Notes under the pieces: model-generated
Databases searched by the model: none
Told to the model about the DNA's origin: nothing
The model's input: only the letters and a program-made list of their open reading frames with translations
Position numbers and translations under genes: made by a program
Origin: Spirulina sp. CCY15215
GTDB taxonomy: Bacteria > Cyanobacteriota > Cyanobacteriia > Cyanobacteriales > Spirulinaceae
Assembly: GCF_016888125.1 (NCBI RefSeq)
Contig: NZ_JACSWA010000516.1
Span: 1-40,193 of the forward strand
Reading direction: 5' to 3'
Length of the DNA stretch: 40,193 nucleotides
In this document: positions 1 to 7,581 of the stretch, one piece after another
Position numbering within the stretch: the first letter of the stretch is position 1
Layout: every line of letters starts with the position of its first letter

Positions 1-298
1 TAGCTAAAGCGGGTGCAGCAGCTTCTACTAAACGTTCATCAGAAGCGTATTGATAGACTTGTATCGCCAAGGTATCGAAGTTAAAGGGGCGAATTACTAA
101 AGTAGCGGGAAGTTCTTTCATGACATCCACAAAAACTAACATGGCCGCGGTTAAAAGTCCCCCAGACATCAAAGGTGCGTGAACTTTAATCAGCGTACTT
201 GCAGGGGAATGACCTAAACTCCGTGCTGCATCGTCTAAACTGGGTTGAATTTTTCCCAAACTCGACTCTACCGTGTTAGTGGTCTCATAACAATTGCC
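1..298 (-). pseudogene. C-terminal fragment of an iron-type ABC transporter permease (FutB-like)
   Basis: The minus-strand frame reads ETTNTVESSLGKIQPSLDD, then AARSLGHSPASTLIKVHAPL, then a hydrophobic stretch with DVMKELPATLVIRP. This is the conserved C-terminal part of Fe(3+)/thiamine-type ABC permeases: the EAA-loop region followed by the KELPATL signature, normally within a protein of about 500 residues with about twelve membrane helices. The frame is closed upstream by TAG at 299-301, and similarity appears to begin only a few residues after it. No ATG, GTG or TTG start with a ribosome-binding site precedes the homologous part. The 5' portion is therefore missing here, and the 3' end lies beyond the left edge of the window. 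A deletion or rearrangement is the simplest reading; an assembly error is possible. The family call is confident, the pseudogene call moderately so. Confidence 0.7.
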
Positions 299-346
299 CT
301 AACTTTTATTTCGTAATCTTTTCTTTATATTTCACTTTGTCAAGAT

Positions 347-892
347 TTATGAATCTTTTCTAAAGTTTTGTTGCTTGCCCGTGAGAGGAAACCCGAGGAG
401 ACCTTGAGTTAAGCGCACTTCAAGGGTTCGCAAAGGATAAGAACGAGCCACGATCGCCGGATCGACCATAGGTTCAACGAGAATGGTAAACATTCCCATG
501 CGGTTGCCCGCTAAAGCATCGGTAATCAGGCGATCGCCCACCATGGCCACGCGATCGGCAGGAAATCCCATCGAGGCGATCGCGGCTCTTAATTTTCGAC
601 GGGACGGTTTCCCAGCACTACAGATATAGGGAAGTTGTAAGGATTTGGCAATACCACCAATGCGGGTTTCACTGATATTGTTACTAACCAGCCACAAGGA
701 GGCGATTTGGCGTATTTGGCCGATCCATTCAGCAACTTCTGGAGAAACTTCTCGTTCTTTGAGGGGAACAAGGGTTTCATCCACATCCAGAACCAATCCT
801 TTCAGTTGATAGTGCTGGAGAAGTTCGGGGGTCAAACCAATAACGGTATTCTCTAAGACCAAATCCGGCTGTAAAAATTCTGCCCACAACAT
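347..892 (-). CDS. YqeG family HAD IIIA-type phosphatase
   Basis: This 181-residue cytoplasmic protein has the compact HAD fold of the YqeG family. Visible motifs are DVDET at about 36-40 (nucleophile and acid/base aspartates), LVSNN at about 68-72 (motif II), a lysine near 95-100 (motif III) and VGDRLITD at about 118-125 (motif IV, metal ligands). The length is normal. Family members are phosphatases of unsettled substrate, and some are annotated as phosphatidylglycerophosphatase-like. It is the last gene of a four-gene operon, 22 bp after mltG, so it is probably cotranscribed with envelope genes. The substrate cannot be read from the sequence. Confidence 0.88.
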   Translation of the reverse strand: MLWAEFLQPDLVLENTVIGLTPELLQHYQLKGLVLDVDETLVPLKEREVSPEVAEWIGQIRQIASLWLVSNNISETRIGGIAKSLQLPYICSAGKPSRRKLRAAIASMGFPADRVAMVGDRLITDALAGNRMGMFTILVEPMVDPAIVARSYPLRTLEVRLTQGLLGFPLTGKQQNFRKDS

Positions 893-907
893 ATATTTAG
901 TAATTAA

Positions 908-928
908 TTATTGGTTATTGATTATTGC
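908..928. repeat. Three tandem TTATTGR heptamers across the mltG stop codon
   Basis: TTATTGG, TTATTGA and TTATTGC follow each other without spacing. The minus-strand stop codon TAA of mltG is the complement of bases 915-917, so the array lies partly in the coding end and partly in the 22-bp spacer to the next gene. It is one of several seven-base arrays in this window. Confidence 0.75.
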
Positions 929-1979
929 TTTCTCTGGCTTGACGAATCGCATTTTTAGCAGCTTCGTGTTCTGCGACGGTTTTGCTAAAAACGTGGGTTC
1001 CATCGTAACGAGCAACGAAAAAGAGGTATTCTGTGGGTTCTGGATTGAGGGCAGCTTGCAGACTGGATAACCCAGGACTGGCAATGGGAGTAGGTGGCAT
1101 CCCTTGATTGAGGTAAGTATTATAAGGATTGGGAGTTCCCACTTGAGCAAAAGTTAAGGGTTGGTCGGCAGTTTGCTGAATTCCCAAACCATACTCTACC
1201 GTCGGATCGGCTTCCAATTTAATGCCTTCATTCAGTCGCTTAGTATAAACACCCGCAATTCTAGGACGTTCTGCGGCGATCGCCGCTTCTTTTTCCACTA
1301 AACTGCCTAGAGTTACCCAATCTTTCAGACTCAAGGCGGTTTGTTGTTGCCCTTGTTGGTAAAGAGGAAGGGCTACCTCTGCAAAGCGATCCAGCATTAA
1401 CGCGATCGCCTGTTGGGGTTGTGCCTTATTATTCGGGAGTTGGTAGGTATCGGGATAAAGAAATCCTTCCAGATGAGGGAGTCCCTCGGGCAACCACGGA
1501 TAGCGATCGCGGGGAATTTGACGAGTTGCTTGCACAAAGGCTTCTGCGGCAAAATAACCCCGTTGCTCAAAATATTTTCCCATTTGCGCGATCGACCAAC
1601 CCTCGGGAATCGTAAAAGTTTGTTCTCGGACATTTCCCTGCCAAATCATAGCCGCAATTTCCGGGGTAGATTGGGAGGGAGAGAGGGTATAAGTTCCCTT
1701 TTTAAATGACCCGTCTCGATCCTGGAATAGTAACCAAAATGCCCAAATATTCCACGCCCAAGCAGAAGAAATAACCCCAGTTGCTTCTAAGTCTGCACCA
1801 ATTTGTCGAGTTGACGTTTCCCCTGGAACATCAATATCGATTTTAACGGCTTCTTCCGCCGGAGCAACGGGAGAAACCACCCAATACCACCACTGAGTGC
1901 TGTGCCAAGCACAGAAAACCATCATCCCCGGTAAAACTGCTAGGGTATAAAACCATTTAGAGAAACTGCCAAAATTCAT
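915..1979 (-). CDS. mltG: Endolytic transglycosylase MltG
   Basis: This 354-residue protein has an N-terminal membrane anchor at about 10-35 and a periplasmic YceG/MltG domain. The catalytic block reads GSLVEKEAAIAAERPRIAGV at about 225-244, with the active-site glutamate in VEKEA. It is followed by EADPTVEYGL at about 256-265 and by GTPNPYNTYLNQGMPPTPIA at 281-300, all signatures of the family. MltG cuts nascent glycan strands inside the chain and is thought to set strand length at the inner membrane. It lies between the DUF3727 gene (45 bp upstream) and the yqeG-like gene. Its final codons (SNNQ and stop) fall in a TTATTGR heptamer repeat, so the C-terminus appears to have been set by the repeat. 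Confidence 0.95.
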   Translation of the reverse strand: MNFGSFSKWFYTLAVLPGMMVFCAWHSTQWWYWVVSPVAPAEEAVKIDIDVPGETSTRQIGADLEATGVISSAWAWNIWAFWLLFQDRDGSFKKGTYTLSPSQSTPEIAAMIWQGNVREQTFTIPEGWSIAQMGKYFEQRGYFAAEAFVQATRQIPRDRYPWLPEGLPHLEGFLYPDTYQLPNNKAQPQQAIALMLDRFAEVALPLYQQGQQQTALSLKDWVTLGSLVEKEAAIAAERPRIAGVYTKRLNEGIKLEADPTVEYGLGIQQTADQPLTFAQVGTPNPYNTYLNQGMPPTPIASPGLSSLQAALNPEPTEYLFFVARYDGTHVFSKTVAEHEAAKNAIRQARESNNQ

Positions 1980-2024
1980 AAATTTTAGGGGATGGAGAGT
2001 AGGGAATTGGGAATGGGGAAGATA

Positions 2025-2603
2025 CTAGATTTCGCGATCGAGTTCGCGAACGAGTAACTCTTGGAGTTGGGGTTGAATACTTTGTAGTTCTTCCAAAGAA
2101 AGGATTTCTACATCCCCTGTTGGGGTTTGTCTGGCGAACAAGAGCAGGGGATCGAGGGGGGTATAAATTTCGTACTCTTGTTCTTCGTGATAAAAGTGGG
2201 TCAAAAATTGAAACTGTTCTGATTCTAGTTGGTCTGTTTCTGTCTCAATTTCTAAGGTTAGGATATCATCTTCGTCAGCTTCGGGTAATTCTCCACTCAC
2301 GGTTAGGGTATACGCCGCTTGGTTGAGGGTCAGGTTTTGTTCTGCTAAAACCGCTTTAGCATCATCAAAAACCAGGGCAATTTCTGCGCTGTCCTCTACC
2401 CAAATTGCTTCGGCATCATCGAGATCGCTTTCCCAAGCAATAATAGTGATGGGAGTATCGAGGGGCAGAAGCAAAAAATAAGTCGCACCATCTTGAATAA
2501 AAGAATGCTCGATGGAACAGCAAAGGCTTTGTCCGGCTTCGTCGGTTAGGGTAAGACTACGAGGCGGATCGGAACGATTTTTAGGAAAAGAGGGCATTAT
2601 CAA
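2025..2603 (-). CDS. DUF3727 domain-containing protein
   Basis: This 192-residue acidic protein has no signal peptide or membrane segment. It matches the cyanobacterial DUF3727 type: an N-terminal DUF1292-like beta unit (SLTLTDEAGQSLCCSIEHSF, then YFLLLPLDTPITIIAW) and a second unit ending in YEIYTPLDPLLLFARQT. Function is unknown. The gene precedes mltG with a 45-bp gap and follows the LCP gene with a 59-bp gap that is mostly heptamer repeat. Two close in-frame starts exist (M1 and M3) and cannot be separated. The family name is from memory; no search was run. Confidence 0.8.
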   Translation of the reverse strand: MIMPSFPKNRSDPPRSLTLTDEAGQSLCCSIEHSFIQDGATYFLLLPLDTPITIIAWESDLDDAEAIWVEDSAEIALVFDDAKAVLAEQNLTLNQAAYTLTVSGELPEADEDDILTLEIETETDQLESEQFQFLTHFYHEEQEYEIYTPLDPLLLFARQTPTGDVEILSLEELQSIQPQLQELLVRELDREI

Positions 2604-2632
2604 TGATCTATTACCAATTATTCATTCCCAAT

Positions 2633-2671
2633 TATCAACTATCAACTATCAACTATCAACTATCAATTATC
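2633..2671. repeat. TATCAAC heptamer array (about 5.5 copies) overlapping a stop codon
   Basis: Four TATCAAC units (2633-2660), one TATCAAT (2661-2667) and a partial TATC follow in perfect register. The minus-strand TGA of the upstream LCP gene is the complement of 2663-2665 and so sits inside the array. Perfect copies suggest slippage-prone DNA, and copy number may vary between strains. Confidence 0.85.
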
Positions 2672-4096
2672 TGTCCAGCGATCGCCACCCTCTTTTAACC
2701 GGGACCAATCTCTTCCCAATTGAATAGTAATATCCGAGTTCAGTTCTCCCGTACTTTCGACGAGAACTTCCCCTAAGCCCAAAGCATACTGGAGTTCTGT
2801 GGCACTGTTGCGATCGCCACTCTGGGCAATAATGTGGGTTTCATTGAGAGAATGGGATACAGATGTTCCGATGAAGAAGTTACCGTAACCTTGCTCTTGT
2901 AAAATTTGCTTGAGGGTGGCGATCGCTTCAGGGTTGCCCGTACTATCTTGTATGGCAATCTTAACTGCACCCTTACGAGTGGGATCGGATTCGTTATAGC
3001 CTTGGTCGAAATGCTGTGCTACCATCGTGCGAATGCGACGACTATTGGGAATCCAATAACTCACTTCTTTTTCCCCGGTTCCGTTAAAGTCTCCAGGTAG
3101 CATCAACATTTGTACATCTTGTCGATTGGTATGGGAGACAAACCCCGCGAGGGCGGCAATTTCTTCGACGCTGAGATTGGTGTCAATATTGGATTTTAGC
3201 ACTTGAATGACATCGGGAAGCCGCAAAAGAGTAGCAGGTCTGAGGGTTTGTTCCACTACCGCCCGCATGAGGGCTTGTTGGCGTTGAATGCGACCGATAT
3301 CCCCATAGCGATCATAGCGGAAACGCAAAAATTGAATGGCTTTGTCGCCGTCAAGGAGTTGTTCCCCTTGTTGGAGGTTGATATAAAGATGCTGGCTGAG
3401 ATCGGTATATTTCATATCTTTGGGAACATAAACCGTCACGCCACCCAAGGCATCGATCAGTTTTTCTACGGCCTGGATATTGACTCGAACATAGCGATCG
3501 ATGGAAACTCCTTCGAGAAGATTACTGATTGTTTTGGCACTGAGGGCAGCCCCACCATAATGATTTGCGGCATTAATTTTCATTTGCCCAAAGCCGTCGA
3601 TGGTGGTACGAGTATCTCGAGGAATGGAGAGGACAGAGAGTTTGTAATTGTCTGGATCGAAGCGCACCAGCAGCATCGTATCCGTTAATCCTTCAAAGGA
3701 ATCAACTAAAGCATGATAGCCCAAATTGTCTTGGGGGGGATTCTCTAGGTCTGAGGTGAGGACTTTCGTGCCAAGAACGAGAATATTAACTGGCCGAGTC
3801 AGTTTGGGGAAGCGCAGGGACTGAGAGGAGATCGCTTCTTTTTGATTAAATACGGCGGCATCTTCAGGACTGAGGAGAACTTGGCGTAGGGGTGTTGCGG
3901 ATAGAGATACAGCTAGAATTGCCCCCGCAGTAGCGGAAACTATGCCGACTCCGGTTAATCCTAACCAAATCCAGAGCCAACGCGCATTTTTTTTCTCGAT
4001 CTTGCGTTTTCTGACTTTCCCGATCTGGGGTGATTTTTGAGAATAGCGGCGAACGCTCGGTTTTGACTTTCTTTTCACTGACACGGGTTTCCTCAT
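2663..4096 (-). CDS. LytR-CpsA-Psr (LCP) family glycopolymer ligase with LytR_C domain
   Basis: This 477-residue protein has a very basic N-terminal tail (1-38), one membrane segment (about 41-66), then an extracytoplasmic LCP domain at about 102-285. Visible LCP hallmarks are the arginine- and aspartate-containing strand LSVLSIPRDTRT (153-164), INAANHYGG (174-182), LIDALGGVTVYVP (213-225), GDKAIQFLRFR (250-260) and IGRIQRQQ (267-274). A LytR_C domain follows at about 375-465. LCP proteins transfer undecaprenyl-linked glycopolymers to peptidoglycan or other acceptors. The gene is the first of the envelope operon running down to 347. The acceptor and polymer cannot be told from sequence. Confidence 0.92.
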   Translation of the reverse strand: MRKPVSVKRKSKPSVRRYSQKSPQIGKVRKRKIEKKNARWLWIWLGLTGVGIVSATAGAILAVSLSATPLRQVLLSPEDAAVFNQKEAISSQSLRFPKLTRPVNILVLGTKVLTSDLENPPQDNLGYHALVDSFEGLTDTMLLVRFDPDNYKLSVLSIPRDTRTTIDGFGQMKINAANHYGGAALSAKTISNLLEGVSIDRYVRVNIQAVEKLIDALGGVTVYVPKDMKYTDLSQHLYINLQQGEQLLDGDKAIQFLRFRYDRYGDIGRIQRQQALMRAVVEQTLRPATLLRLPDVIQVLKSNIDTNLSVEEIAALAGFVSHTNRQDVQMLMLPGDFNGTGEKEVSYWIPNSRRIRTMVAQHFDQGYNESDPTRKGAVKIAIQDSTGNPEAIATLKQILQEQGYGNFFIGTSVSHSLNETHIIAQSGDRNSATELQYALGLGEVLVESTGELNSDITIQLGRDWSRLKEGGDRWTDN

Positions 4097-4196
4097 GCGG
4101 CAAAAGTTTAGCGATCGATTTTGATTGTAAACTGTTCGTTAACTTTACGGTTTTACCCGCACTTTTCGCAATTTTTTACAGGGTTGGCGATCGCCA

Positions 4197-4228
4197 TTGA
4201 GGTTGAGTCTAACAATATTCAACCTCAA
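4197..4228 (-). terminator. Perfect 10-bp stem-loop at the end of the small membrane protein gene
   Basis: TTGAGGTTGA (4197-4206) and TCAACCTCAA (4219-4228) form a perfect 10-bp stem with a 12-base loop. The minus-strand stop codon of the upstream gene (4225-4227) is inside the stem. There is no good U-run after it, so it may stabilise or process mRNA rather than be a strict intrinsic terminator. Confidence 0.5.
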
Positions 4229-4596
4229 GACAGGGTTTTCCGCACGATTCCTTCGGCAATTTGACTTGCTCCTGACACTTTTAGAGATTGGCGGCGGAAT
4301 AGGCGTATCATTATCGCCAAGCAGGTGAGAAAATAGCCTGAACCGATTAAGCTATTGAGGAAGAGAAGGCGAAAGCGAAAAATTTCTGAGGTTTGACTGC
4401 CTCCAAAGGAGAGAAGGATATAAGCTAGTAGCCAACCTAGGGCAAGGGTAATGGACAAACGACAGACTTGGCGTTGTTCGGGAGTACCGCGATCGCGCTT
4501 TAGGGTCCACAGGGCGGGTAATACTCCAAAAATGGGAATGAGATAAATATATTCTTGCAGTCGTTGCAAGGGTTTTTCGTAAAAAGGATCGTTCAT
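4225..4596 (-). CDS. Small conserved membrane protein, unknown function
   Basis: I do not recognise a named family. From the ATG at 4596 the product has 123 residues. It begins with an amphipathic stretch (NDPFYEKPLQRLQEYIY) and then shows three probable membrane helices: IPIFGVLPALWTL, LSITLALGWLLAYILLSF and LLFLNSLIGSGYFLTCLAIM. Basic residues lie between and after them (LKRDRGTPEQRQ, RLFRRQ). An in-frame GTG at 4614, with a weak GAGAAG upstream, could add six residues, so the start is uncertain. It is divergent from the methyltransferase gene at 4656 and ends in a stem-loop that separates it from the LCP operon. Confidence 0.6.
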   Translation of the reverse strand: MNDPFYEKPLQRLQEYIYLIPIFGVLPALWTLKRDRGTPEQRQVCRLSITLALGWLLAYILLSFGGSQTSEIFRFRLLFLNSLIGSGYFLTCLAIMIRLFRRQSLKVSGASQIAEGIVRKTLS

Positions 4597-4655
4597 ACTG
4601 ATAATTAATGACACTTCTACTTCTCTGGGCTCATGGCCGCTAATTGATAATTGAA

Positions 4656-5540
4656 ATGAGTTGGCAACCCCGATTAACCGATGATGGTTCTTTTACATTC
4701 TATTCTGGATTGTTTGATGAATGCTTTCATTCTTTTCATGGAGCGCGTCAAGAGGCAAAATATAAGTATATCGAACCTTGTCAGTTATACCAAAAAGCGC
4801 AAGAAAACGACTGTTTGCACTTGTTGGATATTTGCTACGGGTTGGGATATAACAGTGCGGCGGCGATCGCGGCGATTTGGTCAGCTAATCCCACTTGCTA
4901 TATTAGGCTCATTGCCCTAGAACTTGATGTTACTGTTTCTCAACAGGCTGCCAGTCAAGGTTTATTAGCTTCTTTTTCTTCTCCGCATGGTGACTTGTCT
5001 TCCCTTCTCCGTGAATTTGCCGACACGCAGAAATTGCGATCGCCGCAATTGCAGGCAGATCTATATTTGGGAGATGCGCGATCGCAGATTCAAAAAGTTG
5101 TGCGATCGGGGTTTCACGCCGATGCGATTTTCCTCGATCCTTTTTCTCCCCCCAAATGTCCGCAACTCTGGACCGTAGAATTTTTAGCACAGGTTTCCCA
5201 ATGCTTGCACCCCAAGGGAAGACTCGCCACCTATTCCTCTGCTGCTGCGGTGAGAACGGCTTTAAGTCAGGCTGGTTTATTTTTTGGCGCAACTCAAGGG
5301 GTGGGACGGCGATCGCCTGGAACTATTGCTAGTTTTCTGCCTAACGATCTGCCACCATTATTGCCACAGGAACGCGAACACCTACACACCCGTGCTGCTA
5401 TCCCTTACCGAGATGCCAATTTAAACGATTCTAGGGCTACAATTCTGCAACGCCGCGACCAAGAACGGGAAATAAGTCACCTAGAACCAACAAGTCGCTG
5501 GAAAAAACGCTGGACGCAGAATAAATCAATTCCTGAATAA
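4656..5540 (+). CDS. mnmD: MnmC/MnmD-type tRNA wobble-uridine methyltransferase (stand-alone)
   Basis: This is a class I SAM-dependent methyltransferase of the DUF752/MnmC N-terminal type. Key motifs are LLDICYGLGYNSAAA (SAM-binding motif I), the acidic end of strand 2 (LIALELD) and DAIFLDPFSPPKCPQLW, the family hallmark that resembles DxFxPxKNPxMW of MnmC. The FAD-dependent oxidase half of bifunctional E. coli MnmC is absent, as in other stand-alone enzymes that methylate 5-aminomethyl(-2-thio)uridine at tRNA position 34. The C-terminal 60 residues are charged and probably flexible. I chose the ATG at 4656; an in-frame TTG at 4644 would add four residues. Neighbours give no functional context. 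The gene symbol is by analogy. Confidence 0.82.
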   Translation: MSWQPRLTDDGSFTFYSGLFDECFHSFHGARQEAKYKYIEPCQLYQKAQENDCLHLLDICYGLGYNSAAAIAAIWSANPTCYIRLIALELDVTVSQQAASQGLLASFSSPHGDLSSLLREFADTQKLRSPQLQADLYLGDARSQIQKVVRSGFHADAIFLDPFSPPKCPQLWTVEFLAQVSQCLHPKGRLATYSSAAAVRTALSQAGLFFGATQGVGRRSPGTIASFLPNDLPPLLPQEREHLHTRAAIPYRDANLNDSRATILQRRDQEREISHLEPTSRWKKRWTQNKSIPE

Positions 5541-5647
5541 TCTTCAAAACCGTTAAGGATTGCGAGACGTAACAAAATTTCCGTGAAAAAACCGATCTCA
5601 AAATCTATCTTCAACAGCATACTTGGAATAGGTTTCTTTTTAAGCTA

Positions 5648-6655
5648 GTGATTTCTATCTCTGAGGGGATTGAGGATTCGATCGCAAACATTCATCATCT
5701 GGATCAACCAAAGGTAATGGTTGTAGACGATCGCGCTTTAACGCGCCAATTGGCGGTGGATTTGCTGCAATTGGATGGTTATGAGGTTAGAGAGGCAGAA
5801 GGGGGCGCGATCGCCCTGGAAATCGCTTCTGAGGAGGATTTCGATTTGATTTTGCTCGATGTTTTAATGCCTGGAATGGATGGGATCGAAGTCTGTCGGC
5901 GACTCAAACAAAACGAACAAACTGCTCACATTCCTATTCTTTTCATGACTCTCGCGGAAGATCGCCGTCTGCGTCTTGATGGACTTGAAGCCGGAGGAAC
6001 GGATTTTCTCGCTAAACCTCTCGATCGCCTCGAACTATCGGTGCGCGTTAAATCTCTGATTCGCCAAAAACGCCTCAATGAAGATTTAAACCAGTCCAAA
6101 CAGGTTCTCTTTTCAATTGCGCGGGCGATCGAATGCCGTTGCAGCGATACGGCAAATCCTTCGGAACGGTTAATCGATTTAGCACAAAAGTTCGGCGAAC
6201 ATTTACAACTTTCCAAATTAGAGATTCAACATCTCAAGAATGCCGTTCATCTTCACGATATTGGCACGATCGCCATTCCCGATGCTATTTTTCTCAAAAC
6301 CACTCCCTTAACGCTGGAAGAACGAGAACTGATTCGCCAGCACGTTTTGATTGGAGAACGAATCTGTCAACCTGTGCGAGATTTGCAAGGAGCGTTACCG
6401 ATTATTCGCCATCATCACGAGCGTTGGGATGGTAGTGGCTATCCTGATGGCATTGCGGGGGAAAGTATTCCTTGGTTAGCTCAAGTTTTTCAAATCATTG
6501 ATATTTATGATGCCCTGACCAGTAACCGTCCTCACAAAAAACCTATTTCCGAGAATAATGCTCTCACAATTCTTGAGGAGGAAGCCGAGCGAGGATGGCG
6601 CAATCCAGAATTAGTCGCACAATTTTGTGTTTTTTTAGGGCGCAAGAAGTTCTAA
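5648..6655 (+). CDS. Response regulator with HD-GYP-type output domain
   Basis: This 335-residue protein starts with GTG at 5648; no closer ATG keeps the full receiver. The receiver domain (about 21-140) has the acidic pair D27/D28, phosphoacceptor D71 in LLDVLMPGMDG, T101 and K123. The output domain (about 150-330) is HD-GYP: HLHDIG (201-206), H232, HHHERWDGSGYPDG (255-268) and IIDIYDALTSNRP (283-295). Active HD-GYP proteins hydrolyse cyclic di-GMP. Two usually conserved positions differ: the histidine of the TGHSER-like motif is P171, and the lysine after HDIG is T207. Catalysis may therefore be altered or lost. No sensor kinase is adjacent. Confidence 0.9.
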   Translation: MISISEGIEDSIANIHHLDQPKVMVVDDRALTRQLAVDLLQLDGYEVREAEGGAIALEIASEEDFDLILLDVLMPGMDGIEVCRRLKQNEQTAHIPILFMTLAEDRRLRLDGLEAGGTDFLAKPLDRLELSVRVKSLIRQKRLNEDLNQSKQVLFSIARAIECRCSDTANPSERLIDLAQKFGEHLQLSKLEIQHLKNAVHLHDIGTIAIPDAIFLKTTPLTLEERELIRQHVLIGERICQPVRDLQGALPIIRHHHERWDGSGYPDGIAGESIPWLAQVFQIIDIYDALTSNRPHKKPISENNALTILEEEAERGWRNPELVAQFCVFLGRKKF

Positions 6656-6663
6656 ACTGGAAA

Positions 6664-6704
6664 AAAACTGGAAAAAAATAGGAGACGACATGGCGATCGC
6701 CTCC
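6664..6704 (-). terminator. Rho-independent terminator of the peroxiredoxin gene
   Basis: Read on the minus strand, GGAGGCGA (6704-6697) and TCGTCTCC (6688-6681) form an 8-bp stem with one mismatch and an 8-base loop. A run of seven T follows directly. It lies 25 bp after the peroxiredoxin stop codon and just beyond the stop of the convergent HD-GYP gene. Confidence 0.8.
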
Positions 6705-6728
6705 TCCCAAATATTCCCAAATGCGGAA

Positions 6729-7325
6729 TTAAGAAACAGCAGAAAAATAAACTTTCGACTTTTTCGGATCGGGAACCATTGTTTTATCACCCTCTTGCCA
6801 TCCTGCCGGACAAACCTCATCCGGGTGAGACTGCACGTATTGAATTGCTTTCAAGGTTCGCAAAGTTTCGTCTACACTGCGTCCGAAGGAGAGATTATTA
6901 ACTGTTTCGTGCTGAATAACCCCATCTTTATCAATAATAAAGAGTCCGCGCAATGCGACCCCTGCATCGGGATCGAGAACATTGTAAGCCGTACTAATTT
7001 CCTTTTTGATATCAGAAACGAGAGGATAAGTAATATCGCCAATTCCTCCCTCCTTGCGATCGGTTTGAATCCAAGCAAGATGAGAAAATTCGCTATCGAC
7101 GGAAACTCCGAGAACTTCTGTGTCGATCTTGCTAAAATCTTCATAGCGATCGCTAAAAGCTGTAATTTCTGTGGGGCAAACAAAAGTGAAATCTAAAGGG
7201 TAAAAGAAGAGAATAACATATTTACCGCGATAGTCCGAGAGTTTCAAGGTTTTGAATTCTTGATCGTAAACGGCAGTTGCTGTAAAATCTGGGGCTGGTT
7301 GACCGACTCTGAGACATCTTTCCAT
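6729..7325 (-). CDS. Typical 2-Cys peroxiredoxin (AhpC/Prx1 type)
   Basis: The product is a 198-residue thiol peroxidase that reduces hydrogen peroxide and organic peroxides, usually with thioredoxin as electron donor. The peroxidatic cysteine is C50 in [10 protein letters not shown] and the resolving cysteine is C172 in DEVCPAGW. The GGIG motif and the C-terminal YF motif (KVYFSAVS) are both present, which in this family go with sensitivity to overoxidation, a eukaryote-like trait shared by many cyanobacterial Prx. The ATG at 7325 is chosen because AAGGAG at 7334-7339 lies 8 bases upstream. A GTG nine bases earlier overlaps that site and is unlikely. The gene has its own terminator and is probably monocistronic. 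Confidence 0.95.
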   Translation of the reverse strand: MERCLRVGQPAPDFTATAVYDQEFKTLKLSDYRGKYVILFFYPLDFTFVCPTEITAFSDRYEDFSKIDTEVLGVSVDSEFSHLAWIQTDRKEGGIGDITYPLVSDIKKEISTAYNVLDPDAGVALRGLFIIDKDGVIQHETVNNLSFGRSVDETLRTLKAIQYVQSHPDEVCPAGWQEGDKTMVPDPKKSKVYFSAVS

Positions 7326-7333
7326 GATTAACA

Positions 7334-7339
7334 CTCCTT
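7334..7339 (-). promoter_or_regulatory. Ribosome-binding site AAGGAG of the peroxiredoxin gene
   Basis: On the minus strand AAGGAG stands 8 bases before the ATG at 7325. It settles the start codon against the GTG at 7334. Confidence 0.85.
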
Positions 7340-7581
7340 ACCTAGGGATGGGGATTTCTGAGCAAAACAAATCAATTGCATGAGAGTTATCCCAATTATT
7401 GCTCACTGCTTAATTTAAGCAAACTTTCACCGATCGCGAAAGCCGAAGGTTAGGTTTTGTGAAAGGCGATCGCATTTTGGGTAAGGTTACGAGTCGTTTT
7501 GGTTAGAAGGAGTATTGCCTCTCCCACTCACAAAGATTTTACGGCATAATAGGAGAAACTCAGAGTAAATTTGGCTGAATT

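Noticed and set aside
6872-7196. Open frames overlapping the peroxiredoxin gene on both strands
   Set aside because: No domain, no ribosome-binding site, and the peroxiredoxin frame is unambiguous.
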